The translations under genes were made by a program, and so were the position numbers. Shown one piece after another: positions 9,046 through 16,734 of a stretch of DNA of 64,000 nucleotides. Numbering within the stretch: position 1 is the first letter of the stretch; each line of letters starts with the position of its first letter. Source of the stretch: Candidatus Latescibacterota bacterium (GTDB lineage Bacteria > Latescibacterota > UBA2968 > UBA8231); NCBI GenBank assembly GCA_022819745.1, contig JAJEGS010000017.1:1-64000 (forward strand). Reading direction: 5' to 3'. The notes under the pieces are model-generated. The model did no database searches. It saw nothing but the letters and a program-made list of their open reading frames with translations, and was not told the origin of the DNA.

Positions 9046-10275
9046 GGTCGTAAGGTGAGATTATCTCATACCGGTTAAAGCAAGCGCTGGCCTTGTGCCC
9101 TTTATTTATCTCTCCAAACCGCCAAGCAAGGAGGGATAATGATGAAAGAGCCAAGACCAGCGTTAGAGAATTTGTGCTGTCTCAATGTCCAATGCAATGC
9201 CTATGGCCAACGCGGCCAAGCCAATTTGAAGGTGCGTAAGATCTATGGCGTGGACCAGATTCGTTATCTGCGCTGTGGGTGCTGCGGCGAGGAATTCAGT
9301 GAGCGCAAAGGCACGGCGTTGTTTAACTGCAAAATCAGCGAAGCGCAAGCCGTCTCGGTGATGGAGCATCTGGATAGTGGCTGTGGTTTGAATGCCACGG
9401 CGCGGTTGGTAGGGGTGTCCAAGGATGCGGTTGGTCGGCTGCTCCGGGTGGGGGGCCAGATCAGCTATCAATTGCATGATCGGCTGGTTCGCGATGTGCA
9501 GCCAGCGGCCCTCCAGTTTGATGAGAAATGGTCGTATGTAGCGAAAAAACAACGGCACATGACCGCCCAAGACGACCCGAGTCAAACCGGAGATTACTGG
9601 GATGCCAACAGCTTGGATCCGCAGAGCAAACTGCTGGTATCGCTGGTGCCAGGGCGTCGTACGACCCACACGATTCACCAAGTAGTGGCCGACGCGGCAC
9701 AGCGGCTGGCCTCCGATGCGGGGCTGCCGGCGCTGTTTACCGATGGCGAACCGACCTATCGCGAAGCGATTGTAACGACCTTTGGTCGAGCCTATCCGGT
9801 GCCGCGTCGAAGCCCCCGCGGCCGACCCCCGGCCCCGGTGGTGCGGATCCCCCAAGGCTTGGTATATGCCCAGGTGGTCAAACATCGGCAAGGGAGGCGG
9901 GTCCAACAGGTGGAAATCCGACCGATTTTTGGCAAGGGCAAATTGGCTCAGGTGGTGGCTGACTTGGGCTGGACGAAAGCCAACACCAGCGCCATCGAGC
10001 GGTTCAACCTGACCGATCGGATGCGCAACGCACGAAAGGGGCGCAAAACCCTGCGCTTTTCGCGTCGGACGGATCGGCATGATGCCCTCAGTTGGATTGG
10101 TGCTGTGCGCTACAATTTTCATCATCCGCATCGGTCTTTGCGACAGCGGACGCAAGAAGGCCGATGGCAACACAGGAGTCCGGCGATGGCCACCGGTATC
10201 GCCGATCATCTCTATTCCTCGCTGGAACTCATGCGGCTTTGTCCAGTTGGACTGAGATAATCGCAAGCTACGACC
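9046..10275 (+). mobile_element. IS1-like insertion sequence, about 1.23 kb
   Basis: Imperfect terminal inverted repeats of 23 bases bound one transposase gene. Both ends begin GGTCGTA and have GATTATCTCA ten to fourteen bases further in (9059-9068 and its complement at 10253-10262); about 19 of 23 positions match. The layout resembles IS1 ends, and the transposase belongs to the IS1-like group. The transposase stop lies inside the right repeat. The outermost base is uncertain by one. I see no 8-9 bp target duplication; only a GTC triplet is shared by both flanks. The element interrupts the ATPase/DUF3883 gene, in the opposite orientation. Confidence 0.8.
9139..10260 (+). CDS. IS1-family-like DDE transposase
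   Basis: 373 residues in a single reading frame, unlike the frameshifted insA-insB of classical IS1. The N terminus has a zinc-binding region (CCLNVQC and CGCCGEEF), then a helix-turn-helix (LNATARLVGVSKDAVGRLL). The catalytic part has QFDEKWSYV, LFTDGEPTY and the IS1-like ERFNLTDRMRNARKGRKT with the final acidic residue. A strong Shine-Dalgarno AAGGAGGGA lies just upstream of two adjacent ATGs (9139 and 9142). It looks intact and could be active. The long antisense reading frame across it is an artefact of the interrupted host gene. Confidence 0.88.
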   Translation: MMKEPRPALENLCCLNVQCNAYGQRGQANLKVRKIYGVDQIRYLRCGCCGEEFSERKGTALFNCKISEAQAVSVMEHLDSGCGLNATARLVGVSKDAVGRLLRVGGQISYQLHDRLVRDVQPAALQFDEKWSYVAKKQRHMTAQDDPSQTGDYWDANSLDPQSKLLVSLVPGRRTTHTIHQVVADAAQRLASDAGLPALFTDGEPTYREAIVTTFGRAYPVPRRSPRGRPPAPVVRIPQGLVYAQVVKHRQGRRVQQVEIRPIFGKGKLAQVVADLGWTKANTSAIERFNLTDRMRNARKGRKTLRFSRRTDRHDALSWIGAVRYNFHHPHRSLRQRTQEGRWQHRSPAMATGIADHLYSSLELMRLCPVGLR

Positions 10276-11190
10276 GTCGCCTTGTTTCGTCAGCGGAAGA
10301 CAGATCGCAACCGTCAGTTGCTTGCTAGTGTCAGTCGGAGCGGGACGACATTGGACCCATCTCCGCCACAAGATTGACGAAGAGCCGTTCGGACCGCGGG
10401 TGGAGAGCTTTACATTGCCGTTCGACAATCCCTGTTCTGATCTCGTTACGTCATTTACCGTCTCGCCTTCTGGGACGCGGATGCGAACGCAAGACAATTC
10501 CTGAGCGAGAAGCAGGAACAAGGCGTCGAGATCGCGCAGCCGGTCCATAGCCGCCCTTCCCGTTTCTTCGGCGCGAAACGGAAGACGAACGACTGTTGCG
10601 TAGCCCTCAGCCAGAAGTTCCCGGACTCTGCTGTTTGGTTTGCATTCGTGTGGGATGCGGAACGTCAAGTGAGGTGGATCGGCGCACAATTTTTGATCTT
10701 TGAGGAGCTCTTGGGTTCTCGTTGCCGAGAACAAAAAGTGAAAAGGGCCTGAATGAACCTCCGGTTCAGCAGTGACCTCAAGCACTGCCTTGAAGCCCAG
10801 TCCTTTAGATCCAATGAGAACGTCACTCGACCTTCCTTCTCCCATCGCGTCATCTGCGTTTTGCAAAAGTTCCCAGACGAACCGGCCTCCATAGTCATGA
10901 ATAGTTTCACGCTCATTGTTGAAGTCGGAAGTTATCCGATTCGGATCCTTGTAGTGATCTAATTCGTTGCAACGAATAGCCCGAACAAGCTGTTTGTCAT
11001 CTGCATCATCGAAGTGATCCGTTACTCCGCCCAAATGCTTGTTGCTGAGATGGGAGGCGCAGACGCTGATTACGCCTGTGCGAGAGAAGGGGCGTCCGCC
11101 GTTTGCAATGAGGAGGGCGTCTTCATCGAACTCAAATAGTATTTCCTTGTCCACCGGGCGGTCCTTCACTTTTCTCACCTGTAGTGCCAC
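10276..11190 (-). pseudogene. N-terminal part of IS-interrupted sacsin-type HSP90-like ATPase
   Basis: 305 codons starting at a GTG (11188-11190) with an in-frame stop just upstream. It contains the GHKL/HSP90-like ATPase N-box FVWELLQNADDA near residue 105, followed by VLIGSKGLGFKAVLEV, the motif set of the sacsin N-terminal ATPase-like domain. The frame is lost in the IS1-like element at 10275 and resumes at 9044. The rebuilt gene would be about 850 codons with an N-terminal ATPase and a C-terminal DUF3883, an architecture seen in NO VEIN-like and defence-associated bacterial proteins. As it stands the fragment ends in IS-derived residues. Confidence 0.78.
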
Positions 11191-11278
11191 TATGCTGCGT
11201 CGCCTATATCACCTTGTTAGCATCGTTCGACGCCTCACCACTAGTAGCGAAAGGAGCGAGCCAGCAGCAGGGTTTTCA

Positions 11279-12367
11279 TCACTCCCACTCGTCGAACGGA
11301 TTCGCCGTGCCCGCCAGCGGCAGCCCAACCCGCGCGCCAGCCATATGCGAGGCGTGGGCCATCATCGCCATTTCTAGGTAAAGCCGCGCATTCTCCAGCT
11401 CTACCAACTCCCACTCTGGCTCCTTGCCTCCGATCATGTCGATCATAGACCGGGCCATGCGGCGATGCGCGTTGAGCCACTTGTGCTCGTCCGGCGGCGG
11501 CAACGAAGGCACGACCTCCCAGCGAGGGTCGTCGATCAGTCCGGGGTTGACCAGCGGGTGATAGTAAATGTCCGGCAGGTTGACCATCGGCCCAGGCAGA
11601 GACAAAGTCCCTTCGGTCCCGTGAATGTCGATCCGATAGGGATTCTCCTTCCCATCGCCCCGGTACGACTCAAAATCGGCAGCCACACCGCCCGGAAACT
11701 CGTAGTACGCCTTGATCCCGTCCCCAGCCACCAAGCCCATCCCTTCAACGCCTTCCTTTACATCCGCCGGCGTCGCGCTCCGTCCATCTTGCGTCAGATG
11801 CGCGTGACACCACAGCGGCGCACCAAACGCTTGCCAGAGAAAGTCAAAGAAATGCGGATACAAGTCCAAAAACAGTTGATCTCCGCCGTGCGCGCCGCCC
11901 ATCCCATAAATCCGGCACAGCCGCGGCTGACCGATCTTCCCCGCCTTAATCGCCGGAATCGCCACCCTCTGGACCGGCGGATGCCCCCGCCACGGATGCG
12001 CCACCACCACCGTCACTCCAGCCTTATCGCGCGCTGCAATCATCTGGTCCACTTCGGCAACCGAAGCAGCCGCTGGCTTTTCGAGGTACACATGCGCCCC
12101 GCGCTCCACGCAATTGAGCACCAACGCCAAGTGATCGCCGATTTCCCGCGACGCCACCACCGCAATATCCGGCTGCTCCTCCTCTAACATCTGCACGTAA
12201 TCGGCGTACCCCTTGGGTGCTCCAGTCTTGGCGACAGCGGCTTGGCGTCCCGCCTCATCGGGATCGGCCAGCGCCACAATCTCCGCGCCTTCTACCTCGA
12301 CAAAAGCCATGTCGAGATAGTGGCCGTAGTTGCCGCGGCCCGTGTGACCAATTATTCCAATTTTCAC
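11279..12367 (-). CDS. Gfo/Idh/MocA family NAD(P)-dependent oxidoreductase (downstream gene of split operon)
   Basis: 362 residues. The N-terminal Rossmann fold carries the dinucleotide motif IGIIGHTGRGNYG, then EIVALADPDEAGR. The conserved EKPAAASVAEVD (Gfo/Idh EKP motif, near residue 95) supplies the catalytic-region lysine. The C-terminal half is the beta-sheet substrate domain. The substrate, probably a sugar or cyclitol, cannot be read from sequence. The start is GTG at 12365-12367, with AGAGGAGC just upstream. This ribosome binding site is retained, but the IS1595 element sits directly upstream and separates the gene from its former operon partner at 15003-16031. Confidence 0.9.
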   Translation of the reverse strand: MKIGIIGHTGRGNYGHYLDMAFVEVEGAEIVALADPDEAGRQAAVAKTGAPKGYADYVQMLEEEQPDIAVVASREIGDHLALVLNCVERGAHVYLEKPAAASVAEVDQMIAARDKAGVTVVVAHPWRGHPPVQRVAIPAIKAGKIGQPRLCRIYGMGGAHGGDQLFLDLYPHFFDFLWQAFGAPLWCHAHLTQDGRSATPADVKEGVEGMGLVAGDGIKAYYEFPGGVAADFESYRGDGKENPYRIDIHGTEGTLSLPGPMVNLPDIYYHPLVNPGLIDDPRWEVVPSLPPPDEHKWLNAHRRMARSMIDMIGGKEPEWELVELENARLYLEMAMMAHASHMAGARVGLPLAGTANPFDEWE

Positions 12368-12381
12368 GCGCTAGCTCCTCT

Positions 12382-12389
12382 TTAATTTA
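12382..12389. repeat. Left 8-bp target site duplication of the IS1595 element
   Basis: TTAATTTA lies directly outside the left inverted repeat and is repeated exactly at 15020-15027 outside the right one. Eight-base duplications are the rule for the IS1595 family, so this fixes the element ends. Confidence 0.95.
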
Positions 12390-12468
12390 GGGAATTATAT
12401 ACTTGAGTGCCCAAAACGGCCTATTTTGCGTTATATCATAGTGTAAATGTTGATCTTACACTCGCCTT

Positions 12469-12499
12469 GCGTCGCTGATAACAGCGGCGCATTTTTATT
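12469..12499 (+). terminator. Hairpin terminator near the left end of the IS1595 element
   Basis: GCGTCGCTG and CAGCGGCGC pair across an ATAA loop and are followed by ATTTTTATT. It could stop outside transcription from entering the element. Confidence 0.6.
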
Positions 12500-12608
12500 G
12501 GCTGAGCAGCCGGGGAATGCCTGGGGGACACTCCATTTTTACACGGAGTAATTAGCTCAGGGACACCCCCACTTGGCAGACGCCGTGCTGCTCAGCCTCA
12601 ATAACGTA

Positions 12609-12656
12609 AGAACAGGTCCCTTGCGGATGTTTGGCAAGAGACCTGTTCTTTTTTTG
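12609..12656 (+). terminator. Strong rho-independent terminator upstream of the transposase
   Basis: AGAACAGGTC (12609) pairs with GACCTGTTCT (12640-12649), extended inward by CTTGC/GCAAG, and is followed by seven Ts. It lies 17 bases before the transposase GTG. A terminator here would block read-through from outside promoters into the transposase, a usual IS control device, or act as an attenuator. Confidence 0.8.
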
Positions 12657-12672
12657 ATCCCTTATCAAGGAG

Positions 12673-13620
12673 GTGCTTATAGCCAAGAAGAGGGGGCCGG
12701 GTCAATCCTTCCGCAAGGGTTTGTCTCTCCCCGAATTAGTACGCATGTTCCCCGACGACGCCACAGCCGAGGCATGGTTTGCGGATACGCGCTGGCCTAA
12801 TGGCCCGCAGTGTCCTAACTGTGGGTCTTGGCGCATCCAGACCGGCGCGGCTCATAAGACCATGCCGTACCGCTGCCGCGAGTGCCGCAAGCGGTTTAGT
12901 GTCCGCACCAAGACGGTGATGGCCGAATCCAAGCTAGGCTTTCAGGTCTGGATATTGGCCATTTATCTGCTGACCACCGGCATCAAGGGCACGTCATCTA
13001 TGAAGCTGCACCGCGACTTAGGCGTCACCCAAAAGACCGCATGGCACTTGGCACACCGCATCCGCGCTATGTGGCAAGCGGGCGACTTCCGCTTGGCTGG
13101 CCCCGTGGAAGCCGACGAAACCTATATCGGCGGCAAGGAGACCAACAAGCACGAAAGTAAGAAGCTGCACGCAGGACGCGGCACCGTCGGCAAGACGCCT
13201 GTTGCTGGCATCAAAGACCGCTCTACTAAGGAGGTGAGGGCGCAAATAACCCAGCCAGCCAACCGGGCCAATATACAAGAGTTTGTGGAAGAGCACAGAG
13301 ACCCAGACGCGATGCTCTACACCGACGAAAGCATGGTGTATGACGGCCTGCCCAATCACGAAACCGTCCGGCACAGCGTCGGCGAATACGTGCAGGAGCA
13401 GGCCCACACCAACGGCATCGAATCCTTTTGGGCGCTGCTCAAGCGTGGCTATTACGGCACGTATCACAAGATGAGCGAGAAGCACCTAACCCGATATATC
13501 GGCGAGTTCGCAGGCAGACACAACGCCCGCGCCGTCGATACCATTCAGCAGATGGCGATGATGGCGCAAGGCATGATGGGCAAAACCCTACCATACCAAG
13601 AGCTAATCGCCGACCCGTAG
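12673..13620 (+). CDS. IS1595-family transposase (ISXO2-like DDE/DEN)
   Basis: About 315 residues. The N-terminal zinc ribbon (CPNCGSW, then CRECRKRF, residues about 48-75) is followed by a helical DNA-binding region and the ISXO2-like catalytic domain: EADETYIGGKE with the first acidic residues, YTDESMVYDGL, and HTNGIESFWALLKRGYYGTYH carrying the final Asn/Glu. The start is uncertain. The Shine-Dalgarno AAGGAGG ends at 12673, where GTG overlaps it, and no ATG lies at normal spacing; an ATA at 12679 would fit. The gene appears complete. A terminator hairpin follows directly. Confidence 0.9.
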   Translation: MLIAKKRGPGQSFRKGLSLPELVRMFPDDATAEAWFADTRWPNGPQCPNCGSWRIQTGAAHKTMPYRCRECRKRFSVRTKTVMAESKLGFQVWILAIYLLTTGIKGTSSMKLHRDLGVTQKTAWHLAHRIRAMWQAGDFRLAGPVEADETYIGGKETNKHESKKLHAGRGTVGKTPVAGIKDRSTKEVRAQITQPANRANIQEFVEEHRDPDAMLYTDESMVYDGLPNHETVRHSVGEYVQEQAHTNGIESFWALLKRGYYGTYHKMSEKHLTRYIGEFAGRHNARAVDTIQQMAMMAQGMMGKTLPYQELIADP

Positions 13621-13623
13621 AAA

Positions 13624-13658
13624 GAAGGCCGACGCCCATCGTAGGAGCGTCGGCCTTC
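13624..13658. terminator. Hairpin between convergent transposase and passenger gene
   Basis: GAAGGCCGACGC and GCGTCGGCCTTC are exact 12-base arms around an 11-base loop, lying between the ends of two convergent genes. There is no immediate T run on the plus strand, although TTTTTT occurs 15 bases later. It is probably a bidirectional terminator. Confidence 0.65.
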
Positions 13659-13663
13659 AATGA

Positions 13664-14116
13664 TTATTTAGGTTTTTTGTCAAGATCGACGAATAGTCCC
13701 TTAGTATAGCACGTGGAAGTCACCCCAAGCATAGCCAATTCGCAGATGTAGGTATACAAGGTGTCGCTCCGCTGTTTCGACGTACCGAAGAACGCATATT
13801 CACACGCTTTTTGTTCGAGAAATTCCTTTCGCAGCATCTTATAGCACTGACGAAATTTCTTTGGCATACGCGCCTCCAGCACCCTTATATTCGACTCAAA
13901 GACCTCGCGCTCGGCTGAGCTTCGTGCCGATGCCAATAAAGTCCGTTTATTCTTTTCCAGTTTCGCAACAAAGAGCATCATCTTCTTTGCGCCTGCTATC
14001 AGAATTTGCCGCTCTTGCTCTTTGCGTGTATGCCCCCTCCCCTCAACTCCATCAGTCCAAAGCAATACGACGACTACGAAGACTCCCGTCAGTAGGACAA
14101 AACTTAGGGATTTCAT
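13664..14116 (-). CDS. Passenger ORF: small exported or membrane-anchored protein
   Basis: 150 residues from the ATG at 14116, which has GGGAG at good spacing. An N-terminal hydrophobic segment (MKSLSFVLLTGVFVVVVLLW) is a signal peptide or anchor. The mature part is Lys/Arg-rich and helical with four cysteines (RQCYKML, QKACEYAF, YICELAM, TSTCYTK), so disulphides outside the cytoplasm are possible. I recognise no family. It lies inside the IS1595 element, on the opposite strand to the transposase, and has no role there that I can infer. Confidence 0.6.
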   Translation of the reverse strand: MKSLSFVLLTGVFVVVVLLWTDGVEGRGHTRKEQERQILIAGAKKMMLFVAKLEKNKRTLLASARSSAEREVFESNIRVLEARMPKKFRQCYKMLRKEFLEQKACEYAFFGTSKQRSDTLYTYICELAMLGVTSTCYTKGLFVDLDKKPK

Positions 14117-14176
14117 TCTTGCATCTCCCTGTATGAGGTGGACATTGCGGCCCCCTTGAGAGAGGGGGCCGGGCAG

Positions 14177-14309
14177 TGTCATACTCACGCAAGTAGATGC
14201 GGGAAGTCCCTACCTATTCACCTAGTAGCCGGGAGCGACCCCGCCACATACAAGAGGCTGTTGTATTCAGCAGGCCACCCGACAACGGGAGACTTGCGGG
14301 AGTATGACA
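14177..14309. ncRNA. Candidate structured RNA inside the IS1595 element
   Basis: TGTCATACTCACGCAAGT at 14177-14194 is complementary, with one mismatch, to 14292-14309, so the 133-base stretch would close as an 18-bp stem. GGC/GCC pairs extend it outwards past a small bulge. The enclosed 97 bases are GC-rich and hold smaller hairpins such as GCTG-loop-CAGC near 14260. No gene on either strand explains this 300-base gap. It could be a small RNA, a regulatory leader for the coiled-coil ORF at 14423, or a remnant of inverted transposon ends. Expression is unproven. Confidence 0.4.
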
Positions 14310-14422
14310 GCCCCAAAATAGAACAGCGAACAAGACGATACAAGTTCTTTATGCGTTGACTTCCCCCCTTGGTTGCCCGTTCTTGGGCCACCCCATACAC
14401 CAGACCAAGGAGAACAAGACGA

Positions 14423-14695
14423 ATGGCCAATAGAAGAAACCAACTGGAAACTGAATACGTTGAATTGAGCGAAGAGATTAAAACCCTAACCCAATCCATA
14501 AAACAAGCAGCAGAAGAGATAAAGCGAATCGGACGCCTCCTTGAAGAAAAGGAAACAGTCAAGGAGATCGCTGATATTGACAACCATCTTATGCACCTCA
14601 TACCAGACTATCAAATGAAAGAAGATATTGTCAGATACAAAGAAGCATCTAGGCGGCTAGAGGAAGTGCGGAGCCTCCTCAACATCAACCCTTGA
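14423..14695 (+). CDS. Passenger ORF: small coiled-coil protein
   Basis: 90 residues from the ATG at 14423, with AAGGAG ten bases upstream. It is almost wholly helical, with heptad-like spacing of Leu/Ile (LETEYVELSEEIKTLTQSI, then IKRIGRLLEEKE), which suggests an intermolecular coiled coil. It is highly charged with no membrane segment and no recognised family. Its 3' end overlaps the convergent ORF at 14685-14894 by about 11 bases. A longer reading from a TTG at 14369 is less likely because the extension is Arg/Pro-rich and lacks a ribosome binding site. Confidence 0.6.
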   Translation: MANRRNQLETEYVELSEEIKTLTQSIKQAAEEIKRIGRLLEEKETVKEIADIDNHLMHLIPDYQMKEDIVRYKEASRRLEEVRSLLNINP

Positions 14696-14894
14696 AGTCG
14701 TCACAGTCATGGAGATCAAGGCCAAATCGCTCTAGTATTTCGTCGTTTAGCTTACCAACCTCGGCCTGGGCATTCTCCACCGCCTCTAGAGCTTTACGTC
14801 TCTTTTGCATTGTCAGGAAAAATTCATGGTTCCTTTCTTCTACGCTTGCAAACTCCGGCTGGAGTCCTTCGTCTTGCTTAACTACGGTAGTCAT
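14685..14894 (-). CDS. Passenger ORF: small acidic helical protein
   Basis: 69 residues, preceded by AAAGGAGC at ideal spacing from the ATG. The sequence is acidic and helical (VEERNHEFFLTMQKRRKALEAVENAQ) and ends DLHDCDDFKG. No family is recognised. It lies about 100 bases inside the right end of the IS1595 element, convergent with the coiled-coil ORF, and its good ribosome binding site supports translation. It may be a regulator or partner of the other passenger proteins; this is a guess from proximity alone. Confidence 0.55.
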   Translation of the reverse strand: MTTVVKQDEGLQPEFASVEERNHEFFLTMQKRRKALEAVENAQAEVGKLNDEILERFGLDLHDCDDFKG

Positions 14895-15002
14895 GTTCTA
14901 GCTCCTTTCGCTAGAGTGCGTGTGAAATGAAGGAGCTAAAAAGAAGGGATGGCCCAAGGTGGCGATTATTCACTCACCCCAATAATTACTACTTTTGGGC
15001 AC

Positions 15003-16031
15003 TCAGGTATATAATTCCCTTAATTTATTGGACAACTCCACCGTCCGCCCCGTCTCCATAGACTCCTTCACCGCGTCTAACACCCGCATCTGCGCGACGC
15101 TGTGCTCCGACATGATCCGATGCTCCCGTCCCTCGGCCAAGCACTCGCACAGATGCTGCAACTGCAATGCAAACTGAAAGCACGGCGGGAATTCGACGAC
15201 CTCCACCCCGCTCGGCGTGCGATGTTCTATGGTCACGGCCCGATTCTCGTTATTCCACACCTGATCTAGCCGCAGCATCCCGCGATGCCCGGAAATTTCC
15301 GCGTACTGAGAACTGAACGTATTAAAACCCACGGAAATCTGCGCGGTACGGCCCCCGGAAAAAACCAGCACAATCGACGCGGCATCATCGGTTTCCAAGC
15401 CCAACTGCTGCGCGGCAAACACCCGCTCCGGCTCCTCGCCAAATATGAACCGCGCGTGGTGAACGTTGTAACAAGCCAAATCGTAGATACTGCCGCCGCC
15501 TTTGGCCTTGTTGAAACGCCAATTCGATTCGGGCGTGCGCTCTTGGAGCGAGGCCCCCGAACTAGTGCAAAACGTGCTCCGCACGCCGGTCAAGTCGCCG
15601 ATCGCGCCGGCGTCGAGCATGGCCTTGGCCTTCAAGTGCATGGGGTGATGGCGAAACTTAAACGCCTCAGCTACGAGGACGCGGTTTTTCCTGCCGGCTG
15701 CGACAAAGGCCGCTGCCTCGGCCGCGTTTTGGGTGAAGGGCTTTTCGCAGAGCACGGCTTTTACCCGCCCCGAATCGCAGATCTGAATCCCAGTCTCCGC
15801 GTGAAAAGCACCCCAAGTGCAGATGATGGCAATGTCCAGCTCGGCTTCGTGGAGCATGGCGACGAGGTCGGTATAACGCGCTGCAACGCCAAACTCCTCG
15901 CCGTAGCGCGCTAGCTGCTCCGCGGACACGTCGCAAATGGCGACGAGGTCGGCTTCGGCAATCTGTTGGCAGGCCGTGCCGTGGGCGCGGGCGATACCAC
16001 CCGTCCCCACGAGGCCAACGCGATAGGCCAC
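15003..16031 (-). CDS. Gfo/Idh/MocA family oxidoreductase (upstream gene of split operon)
   Basis: 342 residues. The Rossmann motif GLVGTGGIARAHG is followed by DLVAICDVSAEQ, the CEKPFTQNAAEAAAF motif near residue 95, and a C-terminal domain with GGGSIYDLACYNVHHARF, the usual substrate-side histidine region. The substrate is unknown. The last codons RELYT and the stop come from the IS1595 right end. Without the insertion the frame would read NKLKRS and stop at a TAG three bases before the GTG of the gene at 12367. The enzyme has therefore lost three and gained five terminal residues, probably without harm. Confidence 0.9.
   Translation of the reverse strand: MAYRVGLVGTGGIARAHGTACQQIAEADLVAICDVSAEQLARYGEEFGVAARYTDLVAMLHEAELDIAIICTWGAFHAETGIQICDSGRVKAVLCEKPFTQNAAEAAAFVAAGRKNRVLVAEAFKFRHHPMHLKAKAMLDAGAIGDLTGVRSTFCTSSGASLQERTPESNWRFNKAKGGGSIYDLACYNVHHARFIFGEEPERVFAAQQLGLETDDAASIVLVFSGGRTAQISVGFNTFSSQYAEISGHRGMLRLDQVWNNENRAVTIEHRTPSGVEVVEFPPCFQFALQLQHLCECLAEGREHRIMSEHSVAQMRVLDAVKESMETGRTVELSNKLRELYT
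15020..15027. repeat. Right 8-bp target site duplication of the IS1595 element
   Basis: TTAATTTA, identical to 12382-12389, directly outside the right terminal inverted repeat. Confidence 0.95.
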
Positions 16032-16050
16032 GGCATCCTCCTTGCGATGG

Positions 16051-16518
16051 TTATATTTGTGGGCTTAGATCTTTGGGTTCAAAAAGCTGCGGCCGCAAGT
16101 AGATCGGCGCGCCGAGGCGCGTCACCAGCACCATGCCATCGCTGGGCCGACAATCGAGCACCCACTCGCCAGCCTCGGTTTCAATGTACAAGTTGGCGTG
16201 AAAGGTGTCGTCCTTGATGCTGTGGACGACGAGGTGCCGCACTTCGCCCTGCAGCTTCTCCAGCATCTCTTCCAACAGATCGTACGCCAGCGGGCGCGGG
16301 AAGTCCTCGTCCCGCATGGCTCTGACTAACGCCCGCGCCTCGCAGTGGCCGATGATGATGGGCAACGGCGGCACATCGTCTCCTTTGAGCACGACAGCTA
16401 CCCCATCGGCACCGAAGTCGCGCACATTGACAATTTGGGCGGGAATGAGGTCAGCAGGGGGTTCTCGGCCACAGGCTGCCAGCGCAAGGGCCGCCAAGAC
16501 CACGAGGAGCCATTTCAT
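16051..16518 (-). CDS. Bifunctional-nuclease (BFN/DUF151) domain lipoprotein
   Basis: 155 residues starting at MKWLLVVLAALALAAC, which is a lipoprotein signal with lipobox LAAC. The rest is the BFN/DUF151 domain: VLKGDDVPPLPIIIGHCEARALV, then RPLAYDLLEEMLEKL and the HSIKDDTFHANLYIE strand, ending in DCRPSDGMVLVTRLGAPIYL. Cytoplasmic BFN proteins are reported to have RNase/DNase activity, and an exported lipidated version is less usual. A longer start at 16554 would add 12 charged residues before the signal and is disfavoured. It is 19 bases downstream of the oxidoreductase start region on the same strand and may be its upstream operon neighbour. Confidence 0.85.
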   Translation of the reverse strand: MKWLLVVLAALALAACGREPPADLIPAQIVNVRDFGADGVAVVLKGDDVPPLPIIIGHCEARALVRAMRDEDFPRPLAYDLLEEMLEKLQGEVRHLVVHSIKDDTFHANLYIETEAGEWVLDCRPSDGMVLVTRLGAPIYLRPQLFEPKDLSPQI

Positions 16519-16734
16519 TATATTGCTCCTTTTCGGTTTGAGTCTTTTGCACACGGCCCAATTATAGGGGCTGTGGCCACGGCCTGCAAAGGTGAATGAG
16601 ACACTTTACAGCAGTCGGCAGCAGAGATGCTCGTACGAGCGTTTACTGATTGGCATGAACGGCAGCAATAAAAAAAATGAAAACGAACGGGAATGAATAG
16701 AATCTATCGATGGTCTAATATGATGATATAGCTA

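Larger units (their letters stand above)
12390..15019 (+). mobile_element. IS1595-family element carrying passenger genes, 2630 bp
   Basis: The ends at 12390-12416 and 14993-15019 are 27-base inverted repeats that begin GGGAATTATATAC and end GAGTGCCCAAAA, differing at one position. An exact 8-bp target duplication TTAATTTA flanks them. Inside are an IS1595-type transposase, strong hairpin terminators before and after it, then two minus-strand ORFs (13664-14116 and 14685-14894) and one plus-strand ORF (14423-14695), none transposase-like. IS1595 members with passenger genes are known. The element separates two oxidoreductase genes and supplies the last five codons and stop of the upstream one. 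Confidence 0.95.

Noticed and set aside
9163..11190. A 675-codon minus-strand open frame
   Set aside because: Its first 305 codons are the ATPase fragment, but the rest is antisense to the IS1-like transposase and has no family similarity. It is an accidental read-through.
14177..14309. Identification of the structured stretch as 6S RNA, tmRNA or a retron RNA
   Set aside because: There is no tRNA-like domain, no reverse transcriptase nearby and no match to the 6S layout that I can support; it is left as an unassigned candidate.
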